A stretch of 64,000 nt of DNA from Chrysogorgia sp. JL179-B06 (GCA_035772405.1 JAYKKM010000263.1:1503001-1567000), one strand, 5' to 3'; shown: positions 11,041 through 24,279, counted from the stretch's first letter. The notes: a model not told the origin generated them from the letters alone. Numbers and translations: made by a program.

Positions 11041-11902
11041 GTTCCTAATTGTTTAGTTTTCGTTCTTGAAAGGTTACTAAAGAGGATTACTAAAGAGTGT
11101 TTGAAAGTATATGATTTCAAGGACTTAAGTGTTTATTGAAAGAAAGCCAATACTATGATTTAGTACTTGACCATCCTTTCTAGAATACAAAAAATGCTTT
11201 TTTTAAGCAATCGGAATCCTTTCATGACGTTATACGATATTCAATATTAAAATATCCAAGTATAGAATAAACTTCGGCCTGAGAAAGTAGTTCCATAATT
11301 TTACTCAGCGTCCCTGATTACATATTGTTAATAATAATTATTATTAATTTGTGCTATTAAATAAAATTTCCAAAGCATCACACAATGGTAGGACAGCACA
11401 CTTTATATTATTAGCCATGCTTATATAAACACCATGATATATAAACATCACGAATATGTACTTAATTGTACTTAACACTAATATACATGATCAGTTTAGA
11501 CATTAAATTGATTGTCCTATTTCTTCAGTATTAGTATTTTAGAGGGAAAGTTAATTCTTTGACCTAATAGGATGACAATTTAAATTAACGTTAGCCTTGG
11601 GTATTAGTATTCTATCAAGTGCGCTGTGCATTCATGGGACATTTAACGGAACTCAGTTCATTCAAATGTTAGCAACAGTAACTATGGGAATAGTAATGTG
11701 TTTTTCTAAATGATATAGGTGCGTGAATACAATATAGGAATATTCATCACACTCCAACTCCTCGGAAGAAAATAAACGTTAGGTTGACTTGTTATATAGC
11801 GATCTCTATTAATACTTCAATATCGCTAGTTTACGTTTCAGCTTCGTAAAATATTAACAAATATCTATGCACATTCATAATTTCTTAATTACCTGTTTTT
11901 AA
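11041..11902. other. Intergenic, no gene seen
   Basis: AT-rich sequence upstream of the secreted-protein gene. No coding frame, motif or repeat that I can support. Confidence 0.4.
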
Positions 11903-12250
11903 TTTGTGATTTTAGTCGTATTTTGTATATTATATATTTTAACTTTATATTTTGGAATTCTATCTGTCATATCGTATTTACATAAATATTATACTGTGTT
12001 ATATTACTTTCAACTTATGAACGCAATGTCATGTAACTAATAAACAAATCAATCCATCCAAAGAACTTTCAGTCACGTCCCTTTTTCTCGCAACAAAGTA
12101 ACCACTCTTGGAAGATTGTGCATGGAAATGTTTGAAATTTGTTACAAAATGTTGATAGAGGAACAAGTACATTATTTCCTTGCGTTATTCGTCATTCGTA
12201 AACATTTTTGTCTATTATATTGATGTCGTAATTTCCTCGTTGTTTCAAAT
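11903..12250. repeat. Dispersed repeat, copy 1
   Basis: Aligns with 15078-15370: shared TTTGTGATTTTAGTCGTATT, ATATCGTATTTACATA, AAGAACTTTCAG and a downstream CTTTTTCTCG..AACAAAG block in the same order. Probably a LINE or SINE 3' region, or a duplicated segment. Confidence 0.7.
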
Positions 12251-12384
12251 GACATTTAAATCGAACAAACGGAAAATATTTTAAGAAATGCTTACGAAGT
12301 CGGGTGAGCCGGAGACAAGTTGCTTACCAATGTAATACGACACCCACATAATACAAACATTCAATATATTGTGTTATACACTGC

Positions 12385-12500
12385 TGTAGTGAACGCGGGA
12401 GAGCTTGGAGTAGACAGACGATATATGGATCAGGTTACAGGTTCGATTCTTGTCTCATTTTTCTGAAAATATGAGCTTGATGATCGTCCAAGTATCGTCC
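12385..12500 (+). mobile_element. tRNA-derived SINE fragment
   Basis: Carries GGTTACAGGTTCGATTCTTG (B box) followed by TTTTTCTGAAAATATGAGC and CATCCA/CGTCCAAGTATCGTCC-type tail, as in the copies at 23230-23660. Confidence 0.55.
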
Positions 12501-12669
12501 GTTCAATATATTGGAGATAATCTAATTCTCGCGGGTTTTGTCGCGAGTTTTATTGTGGGTCGCGGCTAATTGTCACAGGTCCAATGCGTTTACCAGGGTA
12601 GTTATGTACGTTCAGTCGTGATAATATAATAAAATAATTTTACTATTATAGAAGTCACACTGAGACAAT

Positions 12670-13739
12670 CAGGGGCGGATTCAGATAGGTTTGATCGGTT
12701 TATATAAACCTGTCAGATTTTAAAAACCTGTTCTAGTTATATACTTTAAAGCTGTAATTTAGAAATTTCTTTATCATTTTATATCATTTCTGACTTTATC
12801 ATTATATTTTCAATTATAATTATAATTCGCCTTTTCAATATCCGGCGGTAATAACAATTTGCGTCCAGAAACTCAGGGCAGGCTTGTGAAACACGATCTC
12901 TTATGAAAGATGACTCGCAAACCACTCGCAAATCACGCAAACCTATTGATGAAGGCCCACGAGTCACTGCAAACCGGTCAGTGTTGTCCCTGTGAGCGTA
13001 CAAACCGGTCAAGATGCAATGTGATTGGTTGAATATCACAGCAAACCGCTCACAAACCTGTCGGACGAGCAGTAGTCGAAGGAAGTTGGGGATGAATTGA
13101 CACCGTTGCCAAGCGATTGCTAAGGTTGCGAAACATTTCACGCACAGCTTTCTTTCATGGTTTCATGTCGGTTAAGAATGTTAATAAGGTTTTGTTTATT
13201 GCTCCTCCTTGGTAAGTTTTGTTTATACAGCGTCTGGTCGTCTTTAGTTATTGTTTACTAGTAAATCGTAGTACTGTAGAGCTCTTTATTTATACTCTAC
13301 GGCGAGTTATTGTTGATTGTTCGTCTTCGCCTTCGGTCATTCTCGACATCTCTGGAGATATCGAGAAAAATCCTGGTCGTGATAGTGAGGATTTAGTGAG
13401 GACTGCACGCAAACGATCTGCAATTGCAATATCGCAAGTCAACGAAACCCCAAGCAAACGGATTGTATTGGCGGAAGAGAATTGCAACGCTAAATGACAT
13501 TGGATTATATCGGTTTCCTAATGCACAAAATCTGTCTCATATTTATATACGACTTATGGCCAAAAGGGTTATTAAAGGATAGCGAGTTGGCAAGCATGTC
13601 ATCTTTATTCATACTCATAATACATAAAATTAAAAAAATAAAAACCGCCCAGCCCAACGCCCCCCCCCCCCCCCCCCTCAGATAGTACACTACAAGCAAG
13701 CAAGCAAACCTGTCAAGGAAAATGCTGTATCCGCCTCTG
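12670..13739. mobile_element. hAT-like non-autonomous transposon
   Basis: Ends CAGGGGCGGATTCAG and CTGTATCCGCCTCTG form the inverted termini typical of hAT elements; GACAAT abuts both ends (12664-12669 and 13740-13745), a partial target duplication. No transposase domain is visible. Inside, an open frame at 13219-13497 reads LDISGDIEKNPGR, close to the 2A/NPGP motif but with Arg in place of the final Pro, followed by a basic tail. A C run lies at 13662-13679. Confidence 0.7.
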
Positions 13740-13747
13740 GACAATAT

Positions 13748-14636
13748 CACAAATAATAACAGCGAATATACCAAAGATTAAACTTTCCCCTTCTCCATCT
13801 ATTCCAAAAATGGACCCTCGTGCTAGCCAAATACCTAAACCTTGTATTCATACAACCATAATCCTCATCCTCTCTGTCTGGCATCGACATTAACCTTCTT
13901 CCATATATCAAATTCGAAGGAGTTGACGTTTCCCCACACACCTCATCATAATCATATGTAATTAAGTGGCTTCGAATTTAGTGTTTCCTCGATTTCTGTC
14001 GATGTATAGTTGCATGCTAACTCGTCATAACCTAAACGAGCGTTTCCAGCACCTTTCTCAAACACCGTTCAACGCAACCTACCATTCTTTCAAAGAAACC
14101 TTCCCACCAAGATGCTCTTTCTAAGTTGAATTTCCGATTTATTTTCTCAGTTTCAAAATATTCCTTCCCTTTTGAACATTGGTACAATTCAAAATATTCC
14201 TTCCCTTTTGAACATTGGTACCATTGTACCAATATCTACCTCTAAGTACCTATTGTACCTCTGTCTGTTACAAATATTCTATTACAATGAATAACACATT
14301 AGAAAGATGTGTTCTTAACCATTGGGAACCCAGCACTTAATCTCACCTCTCATGCTATTGTGGTTCTTACTTAGATAGAAGAGACGGTTTCTACTGGCAA
14401 GGTGGAGTGATATTTAATAAATTACGTCAATTGGATATTCAATCCTCGTCGAGTTCAAGTGACTATCGTTTGTAGACGCATAGAGCTTACATAAAGTAAA
14501 AACGATAAATTAATACACTAGAAATGAGGACAAATGTTTTAATGTTAAGTTTCCAACAGTTTCTGAAAGTTGTCCCCTCGCGAGCTAAGCGAGGGTGATA
14601 ATCTCACCGCGGCAGGGATCAATTTCTTGCCGAAAG

Positions 14637-14640
<4 letters not shown>
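13748..14640. repeat. Intergenic with a 36-bp tandem duplication
   Basis: Two copies of a 36-bp unit (TCAAAATATTCCTTCCCTTT...) at 14152-14188 and 14189-14224. The rest shows no supported gene. Confidence 0.6.

Positions 14641-14668
<28 letters not shown>
14639..14668. repeat. (TA)n microsatellite
   Basis: Uninterrupted TA dinucleotides for about 28 bp. Confidence 0.95.
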
Positions 14669-14674
<6 letters not shown>

Positions 14675-15077
14675 TTAAATCGAATAATATTTGGGCCTTA
14701 GCTTGGCAGACAAAGTGAAGCGATCAATGGCGATTTGTGATATGACGAAGTACTTAAGCAGGTTTTATGTGCCTAACATAATAGGCACGAATGTTATGTA
14801 TTTAGACTCGGTAATTCCAAATCTGTTTTCAGAATTGAAATCAGTTAAATATTGACCGAGATAACGTTCAGAATCATCGACGAAACGGCCTTTTGCTATT
14901 TTTGCTATTTAGATACGTTCGAGGTTTGGGGACCATGGATTGGGATTAATATCTCACAGCTGGGGGTATGAAACTCTAGGGTTTATTACCGGATATGTAT
15001 TTATAGATTCAACAATAAGTCTATTTATAGAACCTTGAGATGACGTGATATTAATGTTACAAGAGGAGGTTTTTTAT

Positions 15078-15370
15078 TTTGTGATTTTAGTCGTATTTTT
15101 ATATATTTTACCCTTTGGTTTTCTAATTGTATCTGCTATATCGTATTTACATACTGTGCAATATTGCTTTTAACAGCTTATATATACAATATCATGTGGT
15201 TAATACACGATCTATATGAAGAACTTTCAGGCCAACGTCTCTTTCTCGGAACAAAGAAGATTATGCATGGTGATTCAAATTAGTTGCCAAAAATTTGATA
15301 CAAGAACAAGGAATAATGAACATTGTTGTTCGTTATATTGATGTTGTATAGTTTCCTTATTGTTTTCACT
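15078..15370. repeat. Dispersed repeat, copy 2
   Basis: Second copy of the repeat at 11903-12250, same orientation. Confidence 0.7.
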
Positions 15371-15676
15371 TCTGGTAAGGACATTATTTGATCTAAGTGG
15401 AGTCGGTTTTCTTTGTTATTCATCGGGATGTACATCTACAATTGGTCCTTATATGCATTCACAGTTTGTATCTGAATAAAAGCCATGTCCCACAGAAACG
15501 AATTGAAAGTTAGTCAATCGATTCCTTGGTGTTTAATTCACTGCTGGTAAGGACATTATTTTATCTAACTGGAGCAGGTTTCTTTATTATTCATCGGGAT
15601 GTATATTCCACAATTGGTCCTTATGAATTCATAGTTTGTATCTGTATAAAAGCCATGGCCCACAGATACGAAAGAT
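15365..15676. repeat. Tandem duplication of about 170 bp with TATA-like motif
   Basis: Copies 15365-15500 and 15537-15676 share CTGGTAAGGACATTATTT, TTATTCATCGGGATGTA, CAATTGGTCCTTAT and a block ending in TCTGWATAAAAGCCATG. The ATAAAAG box directly before an ATG looks promoter-like, but the following frame closes after a few codons. Confidence 0.75.
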
Positions 15677-15840
15677 AGTTAATTAATAACCCCTAACCTC
15701 GGCATTAAATGACTTGAGTATGAGAATGATTTATTTAGTCGAATACGCAGGATAAATTGCTCTACGTTATTCGAACCATACCCTCATGTTTTAAGCGCTC
15801 GGCTATTGTTAGTTGAACGGAAAACCCAACAGATAGCTTT

Positions 15841-15932
15841 AGGAACGAAATACTGACGTTTCAAGCGGAGCCCTTCATTAGAGTATAAGACTCTAATAAA
15901 GGCTCCGCTCAAAACGTCATTGTTTCGTTCCT
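15841..15932. repeat. Fold-back repeat
   Basis: AGGAACGAAATACTGACGTT at 15841 pairs with AACGTCATTGTTTCGTTCCT ending at 15932; arms are about 40 bp with a short loop around ATAAGACT. Confidence 0.85.
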
Positions 15933-16073
15933 AAGAATCTTGGCAGTTTACCACCCTTTCGCGTTGCTATATATCCAAAACACTGCCTACGCAGTACTCT
16001 ACTTTTTTACATCGCGCATTGCCCATTGCTATATCTTTAATTATATCGTAATACTCCATCTGTTAAGGGGTGA

Positions 16074-16630
16074 ATTGTGCGTTTTGTGATACAAGCATGA
16101 AACTTGGCAAATAGAGGTAATAGTGCTGATGATATTCTGATATAGAGGCAACGCAGATTTCTTCCTGGTTGCCTCAAAATAGTTTTTCTTCCAATTTACC
16201 TATTAAAGTACTTCTTATAAAAAGGTGAAAATTCAAAGTTCCCTTTTAGCGAATATCACCTATATCATTAGAATGTTCGCAGAAAACTATATGAAGGACA
16301 TTCAAGCTGGTTGTACGATTTTAGAAGCTCGTTTTGAGTTACAGAAGGCTAAACCCGCATTTTCAACATTTTTGAGCGTTAATAACTCAAAATAGGCTTG
16401 GAAAATCGTCCTATCCGTTTGAATTATATGGGTGATATTTGCTAAAAGTGAATTTTGAATTTTTTTTTATAAGATAGTCACTTTATAATAGTTAAATCGG
16501 AAGTAAAACTCGATTTTGTGGCAACCAGGAAGATTTCTGCGTTGCCTCTATATGAGAATATCATAAGCACTAGTACTCTATCTACATGTACTTGCCCAAT
16601 TTCATGCTTGTATCACAAAACGCACAATTG
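16074..16630. mobile_element. Fold-back element, about 200-bp arms
   Basis: Arms run from 16074 (ATTGTGCGTTTTGTGATACA) to about 16270 and from about 16430 to 16630. Internal blocks such as GAGGCAACGCAGATTTCTTC and its inverted partner near 16530 are kept in order. No coding capacity. Confidence 0.85.
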
Positions 16631-17620
16631 AGGGAAAATTTCGGGCTTAACCACCGCTGGGCTATAATGCTTTATATTATAGACAAGCTATACAAATATT
16701 TGTACCTATTATAGATAACATGTATCCATTTCTATGGCCGAAACTATTTTTCGTTGTATGATATTTTCAATTGCTAACACGCTGTTTCGCGGTGAATATT
16801 AGCTTTAATGATCCGAACAAGAGTTTTACGCAATCTCTCGAAGAAAGCAGCCAATATTATAAGTAGATCACCTACGTGGGTATCAGTTAACATTCACAAG
16901 CGTTTTGGTTTTTGCAAAATTAATTATGCTGTTCTCGAGCTTTAGAACAAACGAATATTAGAGCCCAGCTCAAAATTCGAAGTTAAAAGTTTGGGCATTC
17001 ATCTCGTAACATGGAACAAACACGAACTTATCTTAAAAAAAATTGTTTAAGTTTCGTTTAATTTCGAACGAACAACATTCTCAAAGTGAAATACGAGATG
17101 TGAAAACTAATCCTCGCCCATTCCGATAGTCTCCCAATAGGGTTCGGTACTTGCCGATGGAAGAGTCACAAGTAATTAATGAATCGGAACTGTTGTTACG
17201 AATACACTAGGCACATGTTGCTTGATTCTATCACTCAGCCTTTGGGTTGTTCTACCTACAGTACATGTACATAGCAAGAACCTAACTCGCAATTAAATTC
17301 ATAAGTAACAAAGTTTAACGAAAAAGCAGGTAGAGATACTTTAGGCGTTGGTGGTAGAATCACTCTCGTTCAAAATACATCTAAGTTTACTTAAAAGTAC
17401 TCTCCGTGGTTTGTTTAATATCTTTCTCAACATTTTCTGAGATTTTACCATTCATAAATAAAGCGGACATTTACGAGACCCTATATGAATGGCTCTCTTT
17501 AGTTAGTTGGTTGATTAAATATCTTATCTAATAATCGTCCAGGATAACCATTTGACAAGAAAATAGATTTAAGGTCAGTAATTAGGTCACCTTCTAGAAA
17601 TTTATCGGATGAGATCGTTC
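16631..17620. other. Intergenic, no gene seen
   Basis: AT-rich unique-looking DNA; no frame or structure that I can support. Confidence 0.4.
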
Positions 17621-18025
17621 GAGTTAATTTGCATTTTATAGCTCTTCCAAGAGTCGTTCTAAACGACCTTTTGGGGAGTCAAAATGACTCTTGTAATGGG
17701 TAGAAATGACACTTTAAAGGAGTCAAAATGACTCCTTCGAGGTGTCGTCCTGGGGTAAAAAAAAATGACTCCTTCAAAGGAGTCAAAATGACTCTTGAAT
17801 CTATCATCTATTTATCATGAAATATGCATAGGCAGGGAGAGGACGTGTCTTCTAATCCTCTTGCCTAAATGTCTTGTTTCTACTCAAAATCATCAACATA
17901 ACGTTTATACCAACTAATTTGAATATAAAAATCAAAGCCCAGCAAATAACTTTTAGGCACAGAATTTCAGTCGAACATTTTATTATAGCTGACGTTTCGT
18001 TGTATATCACAACATCATCACACGC

Positions 18026-18057
<32 letters not shown>

Positions 18058-18598
18058 TACACACACACACACATATGTATATTGTACAGTATGTTGTTGA
18101 CATATTTAGTTGATAAATTATTGAATTTCTATTTTACACAATCTCTATTTTTGTTTCTGTGTATATGCATGTATCATTCAAATTACAGAAATCATTCAAA
18201 GAATTGTTAATTTGCACAACTTGTCAAAGAGTAGAATGAACCTCATAACGGGTAGCAATGACTCTTCAAAGGAGTAGAAATGACCCAAAATAAGGATCAA
18301 AATGACTCCTTCAAACGTGTCGTCTGACCATGCATAAGAGTAGAAATGACCGAAAAGAAGGGTCAAAATGACTCTGAAGAGTTAATTTGCATTTTAGCTC
18401 TTCCAAGAGTCAGTTCTAAACGACTTTTTGAAGAGTCAAAATGACTCCTTCGAGGTGTCGTCCTGGGGTAAAAAAAATGACTCCTTCAAAGGAGTCAAAA
18501 TGACTCTTGAATCTATCATCTATCTATCATATACATAGGCAGGGAGAGGACGTGTCTTCTAATCCTCTTGCCTAAATGTCTTGTTTCTACTCAAAATC
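17621..18598. repeat. Direct-repeat pair with palindromic AGTCATTTTGACT units
   Basis: Copies 17621-17890 and 18379-18598 share the start GTTAATTTGCATTTTA and the end CTTGTTTCTACTCAAAATC in direct orientation. Both contain runs of short units such as GGAGTCAAAATGACTCC and GAGTCGTTCTAAACGAC, each a near-palindrome. More units lie between them (about 18240-18370). A TA/CA microsatellite is at 18026-18073. Could be a non-autonomous element with LTR-like ends or a nested duplication. Confidence 0.7.
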
Positions 18599-18650
18599 TG
18601 TATTGAATTTCAACTGATTATTATAGATATTAGTCATACTGTTATTAAGA

Positions 18651-19389
18651 ATGCCACCTAAGCGTAGAGATAAAGACAAACCAACAGCCTTTTGGAAGAC
18701 TTAGCTGGCAATTAAGAACTGGTTTCGCAATCGACGGTCAAGAATCTTATGTTATTACAACAAATTAAAATGCTTTTAAAGCCATGATTGATTCGCTAAT
18801 CAAGTAATCTGTAGAAAGAGTTGACGGTTTAGTCAAAGAAGTTGCCGATTTGAAGGCCAGCTTAGAATATTCCCCAAAAGATATTACAGTCAATGAAGAA
18901 GCAGTCAAGAAGATCGAGGAAACGATTTCCGCCATTACAATGAATCTTGACATCACGAAAAGTTATTTGGATAAATGTCGTAACAAAACTGTACATCTAG
19001 AAAACCAGAGCAGACGCAACAACATCCGCATCATTGGTATCCAACAAAAATCCAATGAGACGTGGGATGAATCAGAAACCGCGGCTAAATCCGCCCTAGT
19101 TGAAAAGCTCAATCTCTCCTTTGAACCTCGGATAGAGAGGGCTCGTCGCACTGGTAGTAGGAAGAAATCTGATGGTACGCCCAGACATGGTCCAAGTCCT
19201 ATACTCTGTATGCTTTTTGATTGGAAGGAAAAGGAACACATCCTTAGGGAAGCTATGATCAAGAACCCTAACGGCTTCTTTGTCAATGAAGATGTGGTTG
19301 AAGAAACCCTTCAGAAACGACAATCTCAAATCCCCCGTTTGAAGCAGGCAAAAGATGAAGGCGATAGTAGCTTATTTTGTCTTAGATAA
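18651..19389 (+). pseudogene. LINE ORF1-like protein, broken
   Basis: Begins MPPKRRDKDKPTAFWKT then stops; an open frame resumes to 19389. It encodes a coiled-coil-like segment (EEAVKKIEETISAITMN), then SRRNNIRIIGI, a motif of L1-type ORF1 RNA-binding domains, and a C-terminal domain with basic residues. Such proteins bind LINE RNA and act as chaperones. It lies directly 5' of the endonuclease and RT remnants of the same element. Confidence 0.75.
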
Positions 19390-19499
19390 GCTCATCATCG
19401 AGGACAGACCGTCTCACTAATTCACTAGCCGTTTTTTGTTAAATCAATGTAAGTAATATTTTCTTTCTTTTCAAAGATGTCTTATACCAATCCGACCTG

Positions 19500-22140
19500 T
19501 ATGAAATTATAATGACCCTGAATCCTTTGAAGCACTTTTTATTGAAATCAATAATCCTATAGGGAAAAACATCATTGTTGGTGTAATATATAGGCCTCCA
19601 AACAATAATGCTGAATCTTTTATTACCATACATAATATTATATCTCGTATCTCCAAAGAGAATAAAAATTGTTATGTTTTAGGTAATATGAACTTGAATA
19701 TTATGAATAATGAAGTTCACGCCACAACAGGCGAGTTCTTGGACAGCATGCTTTCTGTTATGTTGTTCCCTATTATCGCTAAGCCATCGAGAATCACTGT
19801 TAACTCAGCCACGCTTATTGATAACATTTTCACTAATGATCTTGCGCGGTCTTTTGTTTACAGATATATCAGATCATTTTCCATTTTTTGTTATCTCGGA
19901 TTTTAAATGTCCTTAAATCACCAGACAAATAGAACGGTTCTAAGGAAACCAATAAAATGAAATTTAATACTGTATTAAAAAATACTAATTGGAATGAAAT
20001 TTACAATTCTAAAGAACCAAATGAAGCCTATGGTGCTTTTGTCAACAAATTTTCCTCAATTTACACTGATTGTTTCCCTCTTTACCGTCCAACTAGAAAG
20101 ACTATAACTTCGGTTGAAAAACCTTGGATTACAAAAGCCTTTCTGAAATCAATAAAACATAAAAATAAACTCTATAAACGTTACCTAGGTAAACCTAATA
20201 TATGTAATAACCAGAAGTATAAAACCTATAAAAATAGACTTACCCATTTATTAAAAATAGCTAAAGCTCGTTATTATGAGCGAAAAATTAATGAAGCAGG
20301 TAATAATATGAAACAAATTTGGAAGATATTAAACGAAATTATAAAGAAACGAAAATCTAAATTAACATAATAATAAGAAAATCACTGACCCCATTGAAAT
20401 TGCTAATAATTTTTGTAGTTATTTCTCTAGTATTGGACAAAATTTAGCTAAACAAATTCCTGTTTCATCTGTACCTCCAATATCGTATTTACGTGGTAAT
20501 ATTAGTCAATATTCTTTAGCCCAGCTACTGACGAGGAAATAATAAATATATCCAAGACATTCGAATCTGGGAAGGCTTCTGGATATGATGAAGTCAGGAT
20601 GACAACTGTGAAACAATGTATCTGCCTTATCTGTGAACCCCTTGTTTATATAGCTAATTTGTCATTTTCTACCGGTATTGTACCTGACAAGATGAAAATT
20701 GCTAGAGTTTTTTCAATTATTAAAAAAGATGACCCTACTTTGTTTTCAAACTATAGACCAATATCAATTTTACCTTGTTTCTCTAAGTTCTTTGAACGAC
20801 CAATATATAATAGAATTGTTGATTTCATTAATAAAAAGGATGTTTTATATATGCATCAATATGGCTTCAGGAAAAATCACTCCACCTGTTTAGCAATGCT
20901 ACATCTAATTGAAAATATCACTTCTGCAATTGATCGAAAATAATTTGTAATTGGAATTTTTCTTGACTTATCTAAAGCTTTTGATACCGTAGACCATGAT
21001 ATTTATTTGATAAATTGCATTTCTATGGTATTCCAGGCATTGCTTTAGATTGGATAAAAAGTTATTTTCAAAATAGGAAACAATTTGTACAACAATTCTT
21101 GCTCGTCCTTCCATAATAATATCGTCTGTGGTGTTCCACAGGGTTCGATATTAGGGCCACTACTCTTTTTGTTATATATAAACGATCTTTATAATATATC
21201 TAGTCTTTCAAAATGTTTATTATTTGCTGATGACACAAGTATTTTGATCTCTCACAATGATCCTGTAAAGTTGTCCGAGTTAGCAAATTCTGAACTGATT
21301 AAAATTTCTAATTGGTTTAGAGCTAATAAGCTCTCATTAAATGTTAATAAGACAAATTATATGGTATTTAAAACATCTCGAAAGAAAAATGTAATGATAC
21401 AATCCCTATGTATTGACGGTAAACAGATTGAACATGTAACATAAACCTCATTTTTGGGCGTAGTTTTTTTACCAACATTTATCTTGGAAACCTCATTAAC
21501 TACCTGGCTATAAAAGTAGCCAAATCAGCTGGTGTTATACATAAATGTAGTTTCTCCTTGCCTAAAAAATCCTTGTTATCACTCTACTATGCTCTAGTTT
21601 ATCCTTATTTACATTGTAATTTAGCTTGGGGATCAACTTATGTAACTAATTTACGTAGATTGATCGTCCTACAGAAAAGAATTGTTCGATCCATTGACAA
21701 ATTGGACTACCTGGCTCCATCGCAGATATTATTTAAAAATTCGAAATTATAAAAGTGACTGAAATTAATTCTCTACAGAAGGGTATGTTTATGTTTTCCC
21801 ATTGTAATCAGTTATTACCACGTAGTTATTACCACGTAGTTATTACCACTATAGAACTAGAACTGCTCAAAACCTACGTTCTTATAAGTGTCGTACCACT
21901 ATAAAACTCCAAACAATATATCAAAGTCCAATCTATTGGGATTATCTAGATACCATAAACAATTCTACCAGCCTCTCCTTATTTAAATCTAGGCTGGAAA
22001 ACATTATTTTTGAACTCTATTCTGACTGATCTCCTACTCATTATAATTTACGACAATACTATAAATACGTGTACGCAACAACCCCTCGCCCGCTTACTGT
22101 ATGAGGCTTTAATAGTGCAGTGCTCAGTTTTTGCTTAAAA
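19500..22140 (+). pseudogene. LINE endonuclease-reverse transcriptase, broken
   Basis: Plus-strand pieces in several frames give, in order: the C-terminal half of an APE-type endonuclease (IIVGVIYRPPNN, then a Ser/Thr-rich block to about 19905); a linker (19957-20370); the RT palm (NYRPISILPCFSKFFE at about 20750, FLDLSKAFDTVDHD at about 20960, GVPQGSILGPLLFLLYINDL at about 21130, FADDTSIL at about 21220); and a thumb/C-terminal region to 21752. Stops and frame changes at about 20370, 20943, 21444 and 21750 inactivate it. The 5' part of the endonuclease is missing. CR1/L2-like by motif style. Confidence 0.85.
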
Positions 22141-23229
22141 ATAAGTAAATAATTCATTTGCCAATTTGAACAGAATTTCAAACTGCTTATTGGAAGGAAC
22201 AGTATGCCAACACTAATGTCATGCAGATGCATGGTTAGAAACCAATTGTGTAACTCTTGATTATTGAAATTAATAATTAATTTTATTAATTATATAATAT
22301 TAATTTCATTAAAATTATTTGTCAGTTATGGTTTTCATAATAAATAATCAACATACATGTTTAACAGTGGTTACTCATAATTTTATTCAAAGTATATATA
22401 CAGTTGTATTCATGAGACTGGATAACCTATGAATTATATTACAATATAGTACTGGCATTGCACATTTATACAAGTATGTATATACATGTACCATACTGTA
22501 ATATGTACTGTAACCTGCATGTTCCTTTATAAGTATAAGAAGATATACCAAAAGATTCAATACCTTAATTTATCCAAGACCAAGAGTGTTGTCTGAGTAT
22601 TGATAAGCTTGATAAACCTTTTTCTGTTAGAAGACTTCTGTTGCTTTTATTAATATTAATTATGCGCATACATGTACCAGTATTTCAATGGTATTCAAGT
22701 ACCGGTAACACATATTTCCAAAAGATGAAATTACAAAAGCCCATAATATGCAACAAAGAATGGCATTGCTTAATCTAATTATTTCACCAATTAAATATAT
22801 CATTAATTCAGAATGAAATTCCCTTCAGCTGCTTGTTGTCAGTGATGTTATATACCACTTGTTTAATCCCTAACATTGTTCCACTGACACAGAGCATGCC
22901 ATATATTAGACTATGTAAATGCTGATTGACAGATTGTTATAGTCCATATAGACAGCCAGTATGGTGCATGTTCAGTAAAATGTAAGACAGGCCCACAGGT
23001 TAGTCCTATAGATTTGCAGTATGAACACAGTTATAGTCTGTACTTTTTTACATTCTTACTACCAGTACTCTCTATATAGACTAATTATCACGACCGATCA
23101 TCCAAGGCCGGTGATGAATAATTTAAATCAAATTATAAAATCGGCAAAATGTGTATTAACATTTGTTATATTTTGCAATATTACCGTATAAAGCACGTGA
23201 TTTAGCCTGAAAACCAGCCGTCCATCCCA
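22141..23229. other. Intergenic, no gene seen
   Basis: AT-rich, with a palindromic TTAATTATATAATATTAA stretch near 22275. No coding evidence. Confidence 0.4.
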
Positions 23230-23660
23230 TTCACTTTCCATCTGAGTCTCGGTAGTCAATGGTTACTTAGAGCGTCTTTGAGCAGCAATCAGAAGGTTAC
23301 AGGTTCGATTCTTGTCCGGAATTCAGAATAATTTTATAAGGATTAATGACAATCATCCATGTATTGTCTGTCTACTCCAAGTTCTCCAACATAACGACAG
23401 TAGTGTATATATTAACTGATAAACACATCCAGGCATTACTAATATATGACTGCCACATAGGCAGTAGAGTATATATCAATCAAACCAGTACATCATTGTA
23501 ACCTTCACTGAGTCTCAGTAGCTCAATTGTTAAAGCATCTAACCAGCAACACGAAAGTTACAGGTTTGATTCCTGTCCAGGACTCAATTTGTCTAATGAT
23601 ATATGAGCTTGACAATCATCCATTTATTGTCTGTCTAATCTGAGCTCTCCGGGTATCAGT
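23230..23660 (+). mobile_element. Two tRNA-derived SINE copies
   Basis: Cores at about 23240-23330 and 23510-23590 both carry CTGAGTCTCRGTAG, an anticodon-loop-like CAGCAA, and the pol III B box GGTTCGATTCTTG or GGTTTGATTCCTG, then a shared tail with ATGAGCTTGACAATCATCCA. Between them lies an inverted copy of the family's tail. The cores depart from true tRNAs in the D arm and acceptor stem. Confidence 0.65.
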
Positions 23661-24170
23661 AATGCTTATTTTTCTACAAAATTGTAGGCCAGGTGCAGGT
23701 TGTATAAACACATCTATAGTATGCACTTCATATTTATTCCTACTTCATATTTACACTACCACAACTGTGGTTGTTCAAGGGCTTTCCAATGCTATATAGT
23801 ACAGTATTTCAGAATGTGTCTAAATATTTCTGAACAATCACAATACAACTATACTGTGTACAATTAACAATAACATAACATGGTTGTTGTTTTATAGTAC
23901 TATAACATGTTGTTCAGCGTACTGTATATTGTAGGTACTATACGGAGTGTAGAAATACAGATCTCTTAAAGATTGATGCACTGCCAACAATAAATAGGGC
24001 TTATATATGCCAAAAGGGTGTCACAAGTAGAAAGTAGCCAATCAAATGCACGGGAGATAAACAAACTAATAATTAATGAGATACGAAAAGTTAAATCATT
24101 TGCTATTTTTACAGTGGATCAGCAAACAGACTGAGGGGGAGGGAGAAATGACAGGTCCAATATTCAAGGG
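23661..24170. other. Intergenic, no gene seen
   Basis: AT-rich, no supported feature. Confidence 0.4.
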
Positions 24171-24279
24171 GATTATGCGATAGTAAAGCAGTAAGAATTA
24201 AACAAAAACTTGAAAAGGAATGAAAGTGCATAAGCTAATAATAAAAAAGTTCCAAGCCAACTAAAATAACAAAAAACTT

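Noticed and set aside
13505..13774. Coding frame with GGGGG run
   Set aside because: Produced by the C run at 13662-13679 within the hAT-like element; no domain or conservation.
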